Below are positions 23,495-34,689 of a stretch of DNA of 64,000 nucleotides, piece by piece. The position numbers and the translations under genes are program-made. This stretch comes from Ischnura elegans. Taxonomy: Eukaryota > Arthropoda > Insecta > Odonata > Coenagrionidae. The notes under the pieces are model-generated. The model saw nothing but the letters and a program-made list of their open reading frames with translations. It was not told where the DNA came from and did not search any database. The number at the start of each line of letters is the position of its first letter. Within the stretch, counting starts at the first letter, position 1. The stretch lies in assembly GCF_921293095.1 (NCBI RefSeq), contig NC_060257.1, positions 89,393,449-89,457,448 on the forward strand. Reading direction: 5' to 3'.

Positions 23495-24329
23495 GTTCTT
23501 CATCTGCATCTACATAATGCCCTGCGAGCCACCTCTAGGGTTTTTGGCAGCGGGTGATCAATCACCAGCATGCAATTGGACTCCTACATGCACACCACAC
23601 GGTCCAAAAAACGTCACGTATACCAACAAATTATACTACCATATGCTGTTGGAAATAATAATAAAATTTAGAAACATGCATTAAGTTTTACGTAGGTTAG
23701 TAGGCTACACTACAAGTCATGCAATCAATTTATGAGCTCTATCGCTGCCGTTATATTCTCTTATTGATCGTGGAAATGAAGACATTCTGAATCTGTCCGT
23801 TATACAATCTATCTCTCTCATCTTATTTATATAATCTGGCCTTTCGTAGTTTGTTGGCGTCCGTAAGATATGGTTAACTTCGTTAGAAAATACACTGCTC
23901 TTGAATTTATCTAAAAGGTTTAGTCTACTTTTCAATCTACGGTCCGACAGAGATTCCCATCCGAGTTTATCTAAGAGGTCAGTTCCACTAACGAGACTAT
24001 CGTAAAGACCTTTCACACACCTGGCAGTTTTTATTTGCACGCGTTCTAACTCTGTTATTAAGCATTTTTCATGAGGTTCCCAAACACTGGCAGCGTATTC
24101 TAAATGTGGTCCAACGAAGGAAAAGTAACTAATTTCTCTCACTTTGTCGTCGCACTTTCCTAATATTCTTTTTACAAAACCCATTTTACGATCAGCTTGG
24201 CCGGTTATTTCTCGATTATGTTTAATCCACGATAGATCATTACTTAGTCAAACAATGAGTTAGATGTATAGGTGTGTAATAAAGCCTCGCAAATCACTTT
24301 ATCCCTCCCACCAGGAATGAAGCTATAAG

Positions 24330-24583
24330 CAGTGGCGGATACAGATGGGGGCGCAGGGGGCGCCCCCCCCCCCTTGCGGGTCCGCCTGTATTGCCGAATA
24401 TTGCAAAACCACAATTGTAACTTTTTTATATCATAAGATGGCATTGTCTTTTACATGTTTAAACACTTTTAAAAAAATTTCATATACTTTGCCTGTGACT
24501 GGATCATCTTTTATTACGATAAAAGTAAAGACAATTCAAGATATGTTGCGCCCCCCCTTGAGTTTTTTCTGTATCCGCCACTG
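24330..24583. mobile_element. hAT-like MITE with perfect 8-bp target duplication
   Basis: Ends are CAGTGGCGGATACAG and CTGTATCCGCCACTG, exact inverted repeats of the hAT type. The element is flanked by GCTATAAG on both sides (24322-24329, 24584-24591). It has C-rich and G-rich subterminal runs and no coding capacity. It sits in the LINE close to the internal deletion junction. A degraded relative lies at 11400-11625. Confidence 0.95.
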
Positions 24584-25364
24584 GCTATAAGTCACCCAAT
24601 CTATACAAGGTACGCTGAAATCTCCACCTACAATCAAGTTTCTTTCAGAATACTTGGATGCTACGCTGTTTATTTGAGTTTGAAAATCCAACATTGACGT
24701 CATATCTGAGTTAGGTGGTCTTAAATACGAACATAATAAAATAGAATTTTGAACATTTAATTAAACACCACACAGATTCAACGCTGGTCTCAGTTACGGT
24801 TATAATTGAATTCTTTACAGCTATAAAAACTCCGCCCCTCACTCGATTTATTCTATATTTCCGACAAAGAGTGAACGATTTTGGGAAGATCTCATTGTCT
24901 GAATCATCATCTGTTAGCCAACTTTCTGTTCCAAAAATAACGTTACACTTCGGACAATGAATTAAATGGTGGAATTCGGGAATCTTATTTCTTAAATTAC
25001 GGCAATTAACCACAGCCGCGATTAAGACTTCGGAACTAGTATTATTGGTCTTGTCGATTAGACTTTTTAGGCTCAATACCGCTGATAAATGGAAACGCAT
25101 AAGCCATTGTCTCACCATTAAAATGACTTGAGCCTTGACTGCCTTTGAAATTATTGCTCGACTGACGCTTCCCCTGCTTAAATATAATACGTGTATTATT
25201 GTAAATAGGTAATGCTGATTCTGAAACGCTGATTTTTCTTTCTAATACTCAATTCTCATTTCTGGAAGAATTTTTTCCAGTGAAAATGTTTGAATTTACC
25301 CTTATATTTTTCAACCCACTATTATATCTACACTCTGCATTACTCTCTACTCTAAAAAAGACCT

Positions 25365-25880
25365 TCAGTGCTCAAATATGCTACTCACTACACGACTAGC
25401 CGACTCGGCCGTGTAATGGACTCCCGGAAGGTTCAAAGGGATCCGACACGATCGGATTGCCGGCCTAACGTCCACGAAGGAGGCTCCGATGTCCGTGCAG
25501 AAACGACGCAGCCTCTGGTTTATGCCTTCCACTTGGCTCCAAACCAGCGAACCGCAATCGATCCTCGGGACAAGACTGTAAATCGAAAGCTCTATGCCGA
25601 CCCCAATGGTCCCATCCACCCTCTTCACTTCGGCATTCAGATCCCGGAGGGAATCTAGAATTTCCTCAGATCCACGGAAGGTGGCATCATTGACGCCGAC
25701 ATGAGCCACAACCCGCAGTCTGGAGCACTTCGTGCCCCGTACCGCCGCACCAACCGCCTGCGTCACCTGAGGATCACCGCCACCAGGGATGCACCATAAT
25801 GTTACACGGTGGCTTACACCTTCGCGGTCTGCCCTCTCCCGTAACGGGACCATCACACGACGGACATTGTTACTCCTGAA
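25365..25880 (-). pseudogene. LINE ORF1 C-terminal half, esterase (SGNH-like) domain
   Basis: Open on the minus strand. It encodes LWCIPGGGDPQVTQAVGAAV, then VVAHVGVNDA, which fits the Gly-x-Asn-Asp block III of SGNH/GDSL hydrolases, then LVPRIDCGSLVW, and GVHYT near the C-terminus at the place of the block V catalytic His. The Asp normally three residues before that His appears replaced (LPGVHYT). Esterase domains in ORF1 are established for CR1-like LINEs (Kapitonov and Jurka). A second copy is at 31725-32230. The N-terminal part of the same ORF1 lies beyond the MITE at 26443-26838. Separated from its other half, it is not functional. Confidence 0.7.
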
Positions 25881-26437
25881 AGGCCGTATCACACTAGCGA
25901 CTGCGGCCGGCGCTGCGGCTGCGACCGCGACTGTGACTGGCCCGTCGACCAATCAGAGCGAGGCAGTCGACGCTGCGACTGCGACTCCGAAGAATAGCCG
26001 ACCGGCTATTCTTCAGAGTCGCAGTCGCAGTCGCAGCCAATCAGAGAGCTCCATTTCAATCTCGCGCGCTTGCGGCAGACGTGTTTGTTTGTTTTGGTTA
26101 CCGTAGCGAGGGAAGTTCAAGAAGGTTATAAGATAACGCTGAGATAATTTCGGATTTTTAAAGTGAAGATGGAAGCCCAGTATATTGGATATTGCACCCG
26201 AGTACACAGGTGAATGAAAATGAAGTACGTTTTAACATATTTTAGGAACATTTTCAACAATTGCTGCTCTCCATCTATTCTTTGGGCTTTCGTAAACAAA
26301 CATGCCACAAGCAGAAACGTTCATACGTGCGCATGCGCGATCGTGGCGTCGGCCGCGATGTGTGATGGGGTGCAGTCGCAGCCGCAGCCGAAATCGCGGT
26401 CGCAGCGGCGCTCGCAGTCGCTAGTGTGATACGGCCT
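25881..26437. mobile_element. Harbinger-like MITE, 557 bp, with GACTGC repeats
   Basis: Terminal inverted repeats of about 25 bp begin AGGCCGTATCACACTAGCG. The flanks are GAA on the left and TAA on the right. The related ORF1 fragment at about 32205-32225 has the uninterrupted site CTCCCTAACACTAC, showing that TAA is the target, typical of PIF/Harbinger, and that the left copy has mutated. Inside are runs of GACTGC/GTCGCA hexamers and a strong palindrome at 25970-26036 centred on GCCGACCGGC. CCAATCAGAG occurs twice. No transposase. Confidence 0.8.
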
Positions 26438-26442
26438 TAACA

Positions 26443-26838
26443 CTACAATCCCCCCTTCCCACTCTGACGCCTCTTCCTAGGTGCCGGTCTCGGGGTAGGA
26501 GTAGGTACGTCAGGCACCTCGTAGTTTCCATCCGACAGCAACTGGTACCTATTCGAAACGAGGATGGGAATTGCCTCAGCATCCCCAAAACCTCGTCTTA
26601 GAGTGACACTACCACCGTCCCTCCGAGACACGACCCTCCAAACCTCAGATTTACGGGGTGGCGTGACCCCTTCATCGAGAGATGGACCTCGAGGAAGGTT
26701 CTCGATCGACCAGCCGCTATTTGCAATCGGGCGAACCCGTGCAGCCCCTGGGGCACGGCGAGCTTTCGAAGAACCACCCCAAGGACCATTCCCCTCAGCG
26801 GTATTAGCCACCCTTACAAACTGGGCTCGACAGTACAT
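26443..26838 (-). pseudogene. LINE ORF1 middle part upstream of the esterase domain
   Basis: The minus-strand frame is open and reads LVSNRYQLLSDGNYEVPDVP followed by a Pro/Arg-rich linker, PTPTPRPAPRKRRQSG. A SNRYxLL motif before a basic proline-rich linker is common in CR1-like ORF1 proteins. It is cut off from the esterase part by the MITE at 25881-26437. No start codon context is convincing. Confidence 0.55.
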
Positions 26839-27879
26839 ACACTAGACAGTGCATTCTCAAAGATGTTCGTAAATCTCTAGCAGAAAATAGCAATGCAACA
26901 ATTATGGTCGATTCCATCTAAGAAGAATTAGACTATCGCCGCTAATCGAGGATTTGATAACCTTCCTCCATTATGAATTGAAATTGTGCTGGTACGTAAT
27001 CAAACATCTCCATGTCGGTACGATATTTACTCGTTCGCATTCCTGGCGTTTCAATCTATTGCGTTTGGATTTTCTATGGCGAAGTGCACTACGTATTACC
27101 CTCAGTTGTTTGTGCTTGTTTGGGAGAGACATGCAAATTCCGAGCGGTAGAGCGAAAGAATAATCTTTTCTCACCATTGCGCCGAGGCGGAACCTTACCC
27201 TACCCCCACCAGTGTTTGCAAAGCGTATGCTAGGCTGCTAGGTCTTGGTCACTTACGAATGATCACCCGTCAAATAAGGCGATGCTTCTCAGATACATTT
27301 CCCTCACTAATGTGTTTTGGTACGCCCTCCCCTTCCTCTTCTCTCCTCTGGAGAAAGGACAATGGGACACGACTCACTCTATGCTCGCTTGCTGGTCAGA
27401 AAATATCCATCTATGACCCACAAATATTTCCATTTAATGAAAAGAAAAATGATCACTCAGAGAATTACCCCTTTGCGGAGAAATAAAGAGAGGTTAGCTA
27501 CGCTATCGTTTCTTATCTTCCAATCAGTGTTTCTCACTTATAAATTATCTTTTCCAATTTTCATTCACTCCCACAAGTCCAGAGTTTAAAATTTATTTGC
27601 CTTCATTACAGATTCTGATATTCTACCGTTACCTCAGGGATAATGATAACTTGGATATGACGATTTACCAACCCCAGCTATAAACGAGGTTCATTGGTCT
27701 ACGCCCGGTATGGCAAACAGGGAATTTTCAGCTGGCTTCTGGTCACAGGATAAGGAAAGACTTACGATTCAAACTATTACGTGAGAAATTAACTGCACGG
27801 TGGGAACAGAAATTGTCGGCGCTGCTCCACGAGCTGAGGCATTGTGATTAAATGAAAACTTTCAAGCGCGCGAAAACGT
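26839..27879. other. No recognised feature
   Basis: Mixed composition, short open frames without motifs and no paralogue in the window. Confidence 0.45.
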
Positions 27880-28360
27880 GACGGCTAAGTATGAATGCTG
27901 GGTAAACCCCATGTGACGACGTTCTGGTTGCCGCTGCCGCTAGTGAGGTGACCTTGAGGCGAGGCTTTGATCGCTGATACGACGCAGGATGCTAGCAGCT
28001 AGCAGAGTATCCTGCTAACAGGCGAAGGATAATTACCTACCATAAGAAGTTTAATAGGTGATTAGGAAGACATGTTTCCGTGAGCTCTGTACCTCAAGCA
28101 TGCATTCGTTATCTCAAACGATGTAAAACTGCTATCTACTCGTATAGAAACTAGGTCCCTGTGATGTCACGTGGAGTGGAATCGCATGGGCGCCAATCTG
28201 GCCTTTTTCAAAGAGGATAAAATTGACTACAGCCATTCGTATGAACTGGGATTTCTGAAACCAAATAGATTCAATATTATGAATACACTAATGGTGGGTA
28301 AGGAATGGTAATCAATGCCTTTCGTGTTCTTTGATGAAGGAAACTACCCTATTTTGCAGG
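27880..28360 (+). repeat. Dispersed repeat R1, copy 1
   Basis: The inverted partner is at 52370-52867. Shared blocks are CTGGTTNCCGCTGCC, AGGTGACCTTG, a GCTAGCAG palindrome cluster, GTATAGAAACTAGGTCCCTG, TGACGTCACGTGGAGTGG or its variant, and GGCGCCAATCTGGCCTTTTTC. No coding potential is seen. It may be a non-autonomous element or an old inverted duplication. Confidence 0.7.
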
Positions 28361-28569
28361 CAATATTATGAGCGGCGCTCTCGGTAACAATGACGAAATA
28401 ATTCACAGTTTCTCGGATACGAGCGAGTGCGATAAAATCAGACTCCTGCAGCTCGATTCTGTAAATGTGATATCTGTGCTTCTCGTGCTTCGAACCACAG
28501 CGGAGTTCTCACGCCTCTCACCGTGAAAAGTAGATATTGCCACGGACTTCCACCAAGTGACCAATACCA
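28361..28569. other. Spacer between repeats R1 and R2
   Basis: A GTGGCAATATCTACTTTTCACGG-like stretch on the minus strand stays open but carries no motif; nothing supported. Confidence 0.3.
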
Positions 28570-28770
28570 CGTCATTTTATGAAGCTTCTGCATTGTGGAT
28601 CTAAAGTAAAACCTTGCACCAACTTGCAACCCCGAATTTTAAATCGTTTTTTCGAGCGTGCGGTCGAATCCGTTTCTGGCCGGCGGCGGCGGCGGAGAGT
28701 ACGGCGACGCGGCAAGCGTGTGGATGCAATATGGTCTCATTCACTTTTATATATCGATAATAGATGTAAT
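28570..28770 (+). repeat. Dispersed repeat R2, copy 1
   Basis: The inverted copy is at 46490-46670. Both share GAAGCTTCT, TAAAGTAAAACCTTGCACCA, CTTGCAACC, a GC-rich core with a CGGCGG run, AAGCGTGTGGATGCAATATG and GTCTCATTCACTTTTATAT. It is about 200 bp with no coding capacity, probably a SINE or MITE. Confidence 0.75.
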
Positions 28771-29239
28771 AGTGATAGAAAATAATCACCAGAAAGAAAA
28801 ATTAATAAATATAGCTACGAATGACTCTTATTATGCAATCGCTGGGCACTGCAAGAGGTGCACTGAAAGGGTTCTTTTTTTGAGTGCATTCCATATACTA
28901 CTATGGAGAATGGACTTAAATCGTGTGCTTAAAGTAGGAAAACTTAGAATTGAAACTTTCGCTAAACGTGCGTTGTGCAAACGAGGCATGAGCTAACGAA
29001 CCTGGAGTCAAACTCAAGGAGCTAATGTTCCATCAAAATTAAGATCAGCGGATGCAATGATCTTTGTAAACCCACGTCCACGTACACAGATTGGCCCCTC
29101 GGGAATGTTATCATTTGTGCTTAGTGACGAGGTTTTTCTATCTTTAGATTCATATCTGAACTCATCTACAATTACCTTCACAATGCTACGCTGTAACGAA
29201 ACCATGTTAGGTGTCAAAAAATTACCATGTGGAAATAGC
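28771..29239. other. No recognised feature
   Basis: No supported gene or repeat. Confidence 0.4.
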
Positions 29240-29350
29240 AAAGTTATTTTTCCTTCTATTCGTATGAACTCATTGTTTATGTCACAGTATCACGTAGCCC
29301 CATGGCCGAGTGTGTCTATTTTGTGCGCGGTAAATGTCTGGGACGTCTCG
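29240..29350 (+). repeat. Dispersed repeat, inverted copy of 6490-6650
   Basis: Block order matches the minus strand of 6490-6650. It includes CACGTAGCCCCATGGCCGAG, in which TGGCCGAGTG resembles a tRNA A-box. Confidence 0.45.
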
Positions 29351-29644
29351 GGATACATTTTTAAAAGAAGCATTCTTAACATCAACATAATCTATACCGG
29401 TGTTTCAAGAAATTTTTAAGAAAGAGTTCTTTGAACGAGTACAGTTATGTAACTGTACGTATCCACCTAGGTAATTCGCATTGCTGAATTTCCCTAAAAA
29501 TCACATAAATTGAAACTAGGAGCGGTTATGCGGGAAATTAACTTAAAATCCAAAACGCGTACTCCAGAGAAAGCAAAAATATATTATAAGTACCTTCAGG
29601 GTAATTCGAAAAAAAAATAGACATACGCGTGGAAAATATTCAAC
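29351..29644. other. No recognised feature
   Basis: AT-rich spacer before the plus-strand LINE. Confidence 0.4.
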
Positions 29645-31720
29645 CGAAAGTCAACCTACAAAATATGGCATTAAATTTGTTGTAGTTAATTGCCGTAGCG
29701 TTAAAAACAAGAGCGCTATTGTCGAGCATTGACTTCAGGACGCAGAAGTGGTCATCGGAACGGAGATTAGGCTTACGGAAGATATGAGCGACAGCCAAGT
29801 ATTTCCTCCAGGATTTAAAATCTGCTGATGCCATCTACGCGATAGGAAAAGTGGCGGAGTTTTTATTAAAGTTGAATAAAATATACAAAGCATCGCCCAT
29901 GAAATAACTGACATTGAAATAGAAAGTGTATGGTGCATAATGAAATAACGAAACAAAAGAATGTGTATAAAGATATGTGCACTCCGAAGTTGATATTATT
30001 TACCAGTTCGATAATCACACCTCCGCATTTATTTTGAGGGACAAAAAATATAATAATCACTGGGGGGGTTTAATCTCCCATTTATGATTTGGGATTCTTA
30101 CAATATAAAACCAAAGCCAAGGAATAGAGAAATAGGCGATATTTTACTATACGCACTAGGTAATCACTCACTTTCTCAGGTACTTGGCAAGCTTATGAGA
30201 GGGAAAAAAGTATTAGACCTTTCAGCAGTAAGCCATTCCCTGTTGATGATAAAAACCAATGTCATTGACGATACTAGTGATCATTAATTAATTTTTGCAA
30301 GCTTAAAAATACTGGAGTTGCGTCATTTGTAAAACCAAAACGGAATATTTATTAATTTTGTAAATGATACTTCATGAAATTTGGTATTATGCTTAATGAA
30401 TAGTACTCGGACTTCGAGCTTATAGCGTAAAATAAAACCGCTGACGTATCGTTAAAATACTTCTTAGAAATCCTACAAAAGGAATCAACGAATACATTCC
30501 ACAAATACTGAGATGTGATACTAAAGAACCTCGCAGGTTGCAGCAACGATGTTAGGATGGACCTTAGGAAACTGTAAAACTAGCTCAAGAAGTCCGTTAC
30601 GTAAGGTGAAATATCAAAGGAACTTGAAACAAAAGAATGGTCACAAGCAAGAGATATTCAGAGAAAATCTACAACTGTGGATGGGTTATTTGATAAAGAT
30701 GGGAAACTTGTCACCGAAAATATTAACAAAGCCAACGCGTCAAATTACCACTTATAAAGTGTATGCACGATACCGCATGTAATTTCGACGTTCCATTCGC
30801 TGAGGAACCGATGAAAGAAATCACTATTCATCCCGATGGCATACAATTGATAAATAATCGTAAACATCCGGATCCCAAGAAAATTGTCTTCAAAGAACTA
30901 GCGCCACGGGTCACACCGTTCTTAGAGATAATTTTCAAATGGAATAGGATAGAAATTGGATAGATACTAATAGACTGGAAATTGCAAACACCAAATAGGG
31001 GAAAGATACATGACCCAGGCAACTACCGTTCAATTTCATTTACATAGATTATAGGCAAGATACTTGAGCATATTGTCGTTAGCAATGTCATGACTTTCCT
31101 GGACTGTCATAGCTTCCTCCGTGGTTGTCATCACGGCTTCCGGAACGGTAGATCGTGCGAAACTCCGTTCGTGCTCTTTCTTCCTGACGTTCACCAATTG
31201 CTGAATTGGTAAGGCAAGAACGCACAGCTTCTAGATTTCAAGAAAGCCTTCGACACTGCACCTCACTACAAACTTTTATAGTAATTATAATCGTACGGAT
31301 TAAACGAAACAGTGGTTGCGTGGATACAAGACTTTCTGGGTGATCGTAAGCAAAAAGTAGTTCTTGACGGAATTAGCTATCTACATCTACATAATATCCT
31401 GCGAGCCACCTCTAGGGTGTTTGGCAGGGGGTGATCAATCACCAGCATGCAGCATGCATGAAGTAGTTCAGGTGATATCAGGCGTCTAAAGAGGTAGCGT
31501 AATCGGTCCCATTTCGTTTTTTATATATACAGATAAATGTTTTGTGCTCCCGCATTAGCAATAAAATACGTTTATTTGCTGATGACACTGCCATCTATCG
31601 CGAAATTAATTATCTGTGCGGCTTTGAAACTCTATCATTGAACGTAAACAACGTTCATGTGTCGAGAACCAAGTGTCGAGTCAAGACTCGAACTTATGAA
31701 AACTCTACGCTCTTTTTTTA
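29645..31720 (+). pseudogene. CR1-like LINE ORF2 relic, nearly full length
   Basis: The plus strand keeps the ORF2 order in broken frames. APE endonuclease: VVVNCRSVKNKSAIVEH, EVVIGTEIRLTED with the catalytic Glu, KSGGVFIKV, FNLPFMIWDS and a DDTSDH end at 30060-30287. Linker: 30300-30760. Reverse transcriptase from 30763: FKELAPRVTPFLEIIF, PGNYRSISFT, GKILEHIVVSNVMTF, LDFKKAFDTAPH; after a nested fragment it ends around a degraded SVIGP and LFADDTAIYRE region near 31580. Stops and indels occur throughout. It shares family with the copy at 32486-33936. Confidence 0.8.
31379..31462 (-). mobile_element. CR1-like LINE 3' end fragment nested in the plus-strand LINE
   Basis: Reverse complement of the LINE 3' terminus: CATCTACATAATATCCTGCG, then CCACCTCTAGGGTGTTTGGC and GGTGATCAATCACC. 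It separates LDGI from the VV-VISGV block of the host LINE, so it inserted later. Confidence 0.85.
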
Positions 31721-31724
31721 AGTT

Positions 31725-32230
31725 CAAATATGCTACTCGCTACATGACTAGCCGACTCGGACGTGTAATGGATTCAGAGGGATCCGACACGATCGGATTG
31801 CCGGCCTAAGGTCCACGAAGGAGGCTCCGATGTCCGTGCAGAAACGACGCAGCCTCTGGTTTATGCCTTTCACTCGCCTCCAAACCAGAGAACCACGATC
31901 GATCCTTGGGACAAGACTGCAAATCGAGAGCTCTATGCCGACCCCAATGGTCCCACCCACCCGCTTCGCTTCGGCATTCAGATCCCGGAAGGAATCTAGC
32001 ATTTCCTCAGATCCACAGAAGGCGGCATCATTGACGCCGACATTAGCCACAACCCGCAGTCTGGAGCACTTCGTACCCCGTACCAACCGCTTGCGTCACC
32101 TGAGGAAAACCGCCACCAGGGATGCACTATGATGTTACACGGTCGCTTACACCCTCGCGGTCTGCCCTCTCCCTTAACGGGACCATCACATGACGGACAT
32201 TGCTTCTCCCTAACACTACAATCCCCTCCT
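31725..32230 (-). pseudogene. LINE ORF1 esterase fragment, second copy
   Basis: The minus strand reads VVANVGVNDA, DLNAEAKRVGGTIGVGIELS, LVPRIDRGSLVW, GINQRLRRFCTDIGASFVD, closely matching 25365-25952. A frameshift removes the C-terminal GVHYT block and a deletion of about 15 bp lies before GTKCSRLRV. It ends at the site that in the other copy holds the Harbinger-like MITE, so it serves as the empty site. Confidence 0.75.
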
Positions 32231-32385
32231 TCCCACTCTAATCGCAATATTTGTTGACGATATAAACGGGTTTTCGTACAACATAAAATGTTCAATTTTG
32301 GCTGGTCTGTATAAAATGTGACGTTAAACCCGAGTTGACGTTACAGCCGATGCCGTTATAACCAAGTTCCACTGTATATGAGTGA

Positions 32386-32480
32386 TAAATAGTATGTACA
32401 ATAGTAGTATTTAATAGTAGAATGTAATAGTAGTATGTACTAGTAGCATGTAAAATAGTAGTAGAATGAGAAATAGTAAA
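32386..32480. repeat. Short minisatellite-like tract
   Basis: Degenerate tandem units built on ATAGTAGTATGTA, six to seven times. Confidence 0.8.
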
Positions 32481-32485
32481 TATCC

Positions 32486-33936
32486 AAGTCCCGAGGTAAT
32501 TGTCTTCAAGGAATTAGCACCACAGATCACACCGTTCTTGGAGATATCATTCAAGAAGTCACAATCTGAAGGAGAGATACAGACTGGAAATTGAAAACAC
32601 CGATATTCAAAAGGGGAAACAGATATGACATAGGGAACTACCGTTCAATTTCATTAACGTCGATTATAGACAAGATACTTGAGCATATCGTCCTTAGCAA
32701 TATCATGACTATCCTGGACAGTCATAACTTCCTCCGTGGTTGTCATCACGGATTCTGGAGCGGTAGATCGTGCGAAACTCAGCTCGTGCTCTTTCTTCAC
32801 GACGTTCTCAAATTGGTGAATCGGGAAGACAGGTCGACGTACAACTTCCAGAGATTTCAAGAAAGCCTTCGACAAGGTACCTCAAAACAAACTTTTATAG
32901 TAATTACAACCGTACGGATTAAACGAAACAGTGGTTAACTCGATGCAAGACTTTCTGAATGATCGTAAGCTAAAAGTAGTTCTTAACGGAATTATCTCTG
33001 ATGTAGTTAAATTGACATCAGGTGTCTTAAGAGGAACCGAAATCGGTCCTATTTTGTTCCTTATAAATACAGATAAATGATTTATGCCCTCGTATTTGCA
33101 GTAAAATACGTTTATTTGCTGACGAAACTGCCAACTATTGCGAAATTAACTATTTGTACGGCTTAGAAATCCTATCATTGAGTTTAAACAACGGTCATGT
33201 GTCGAGTCAAGACTCTCAAACTTAATCTGAGCAAATTCACGGCGCTACAATTCTTATGTAGGTTTTCTAACTATTCCCATAAATATTCAGTTGATTTTGT
33301 AAACATAAAATGGGCAAATGGAGCGAAGTATCTAGGGGTTACGATAACATCGAGGCTGTCGTGGGAAACACGTAGAGGAAGTATATTTTTCTTGTAGTCC
33401 TGAAGCTGCTGGGGTTCGTCCAGCTTATTGTGGGAAGATTTTAGTACTGAAGTAAAAGAGAGGTGCTATTTCGCGGTCGTCCGACCACACCTTGAATATG
33501 CAACGAGCGTATGGGATCCAGTGCAGAAATAATTAATCTGCCAACTTAACAAATTACAAAGGAAAGCGCCGCTATTCTTAAAAGAATACTACGGGCGATA
33601 CACAGATGTTATAAGAATCAGGTTTTTAGCCGCTGGAGACTCGGAGATTACGCGCTAAGCTTATATTGCTTGAGCAATTGAGAATGGAATTCTTTCAAAG
33701 CGACATGTAGAATGTCATATTAGAACCCCACTACATGTCCGACATAAGCCCAAAATTGGGAGAGATATTTTGCCGAATAGATATTCATGGGAATTCGTTT
33801 TCCCACGATGAAGGACTTGAATAAATGCCAGGGATAATTGCGTCGTAGTATTTCCTTTTTATGTGTAAACGGCGATTGTCACAACACCTCCTGCCACACG
33901 CCCTTTGAGGCGGCTTGGAGGGTAGTATGTGCATTA
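32486..33936 (+). pseudogene. CR1-like LINE ORF2 relic with its own 3' end
   Basis: Reverse-transcriptase remains in order: a KELAPQITPFLEIS block, 32591-32938 open with GNYRSISLTSIIDKILEHIV, HHGFWSGRSCETQLVLFLHD and a broken DFKKAFD block; a degraded GPILF and VYLLTKLPTIA region near 33110; KLNLSKFTALQF and YLGVTITSRLSW near 33220-33360; and VVRPHLEYATSVWDPVQK near 33480. The 3' end has CCTGCCACACGCCC and GGCGGC and stops near 33936. Frameshifts separate each block. It is the best guide to this LINE family's 3' half. Confidence 0.8.
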
Positions 33937-33949
33937 CAACACTCTGAAG

Positions 33950-34200
33950 GCTCTACCAATGCGCGAACGTGAATTTACACAGTGCATTCCATTCGTAAAT
34001 CTTCAATGCGATGGGGCTTTTACTTATTGAGTCGGACTCCAGCTACGCTAACTCTGTCTCGTCCGTGTCCGTCGGCGCTTGGTGCTTTGAAGGCAACGGA
34101 TGCCAGTTGCTTCATCTGCCGACCTTCCAAGTTTTCACCGACCCAGCCACATCGGTTAAGTGGAACTAGTGAGAGTCTGTACAAAATCGAAAACGATAGA
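33950..34200 (+). mobile_element. SINE-like repeat, copy 3 of 3
   Basis: Blocks shared with 6.6-6.9 and 12.1-12.3 kb: CAGTGCATTCCATTCG, GAGTCGGACTCCAG (degraded T-arm), GTCCGTGTCCGTCGGC, TTTTCACCGACCCAGCCAC, AAGTGGAACTAGTGAGA, ending ATCGAAAACGAT. Confidence 0.55.
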
Positions 34201-34689
34201 ATCCATACGAGGATTCGCAAAATAATAAAGGGAAAAATAATAACGGGAATAAAATAGTATGGAGACTAAGGGACCTTCGGAACATTATGGATAGAAAAAC
34301 TAATAAGAAAACATTTTAAACGAAAACGAATCAATATCTGAAACTTGATGACATAGAAGTGATATCGTAGCTACTTCAAATGGAAATTAAAATTTTTATC
34401 TTTTATTATAAAATGGGAAAATACCAAAATTCTATATCTAAAATACAGAATACTCGAGCTCCTGAAATATCAAACACGTATTACAAATGCATTTAAAATA
34501 TGTATGTATTTTAAAATACTTTTATTTGAAATACTGCCCACCAATGCCTATACAACTGTGAGTAGTCATTTCAAGGAATGGAGTGCAAGACTTAATACCC
34601 TAATGTATTAGTGTATAAATATTTTGACAACAGAAGAAAGCTAAGGTGAAAAATTATCGAAGAGTAAAGTGGGTTAAACAAGAATGAAT
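34201..34689. other. No recognised feature
   Basis: AT-rich spacer before the RTE relic. Confidence 0.4.

Larger units (their letters stand above)
23495..26838 (-). mobile_element. CR1-like LINE, minus strand, internally deleted, with nested MITEs
   Basis: On the minus strand the order is ORF1 (26838 to 25365, split by a MITE), the APE-like endonuclease of ORF2 (25118 to about 24600, with VNCRNLRNK, FGTESWLTDDD carrying the catalytic Glu, GGVFIAVKN, and later IVGGDFSVPCIDW), a junction at the hAT-like MITE, then the reverse-transcriptase C-terminus (24243 to 23717, with MGFVKRILGKCDD and GPHLEYAASVWEP, open for 155 codons). The 3' untranslated end runs to 23495 with a GGTGATTGATCACC hairpin and a TATTATGTAGATG-type tail. 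The fingers and palm of the reverse transcriptase, including the catalytic FADD, are missing, so the element is dead. ORF1 plus APE endonuclease plus this C-terminus identifies the CR1 superfamily. Confidence 0.85.
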
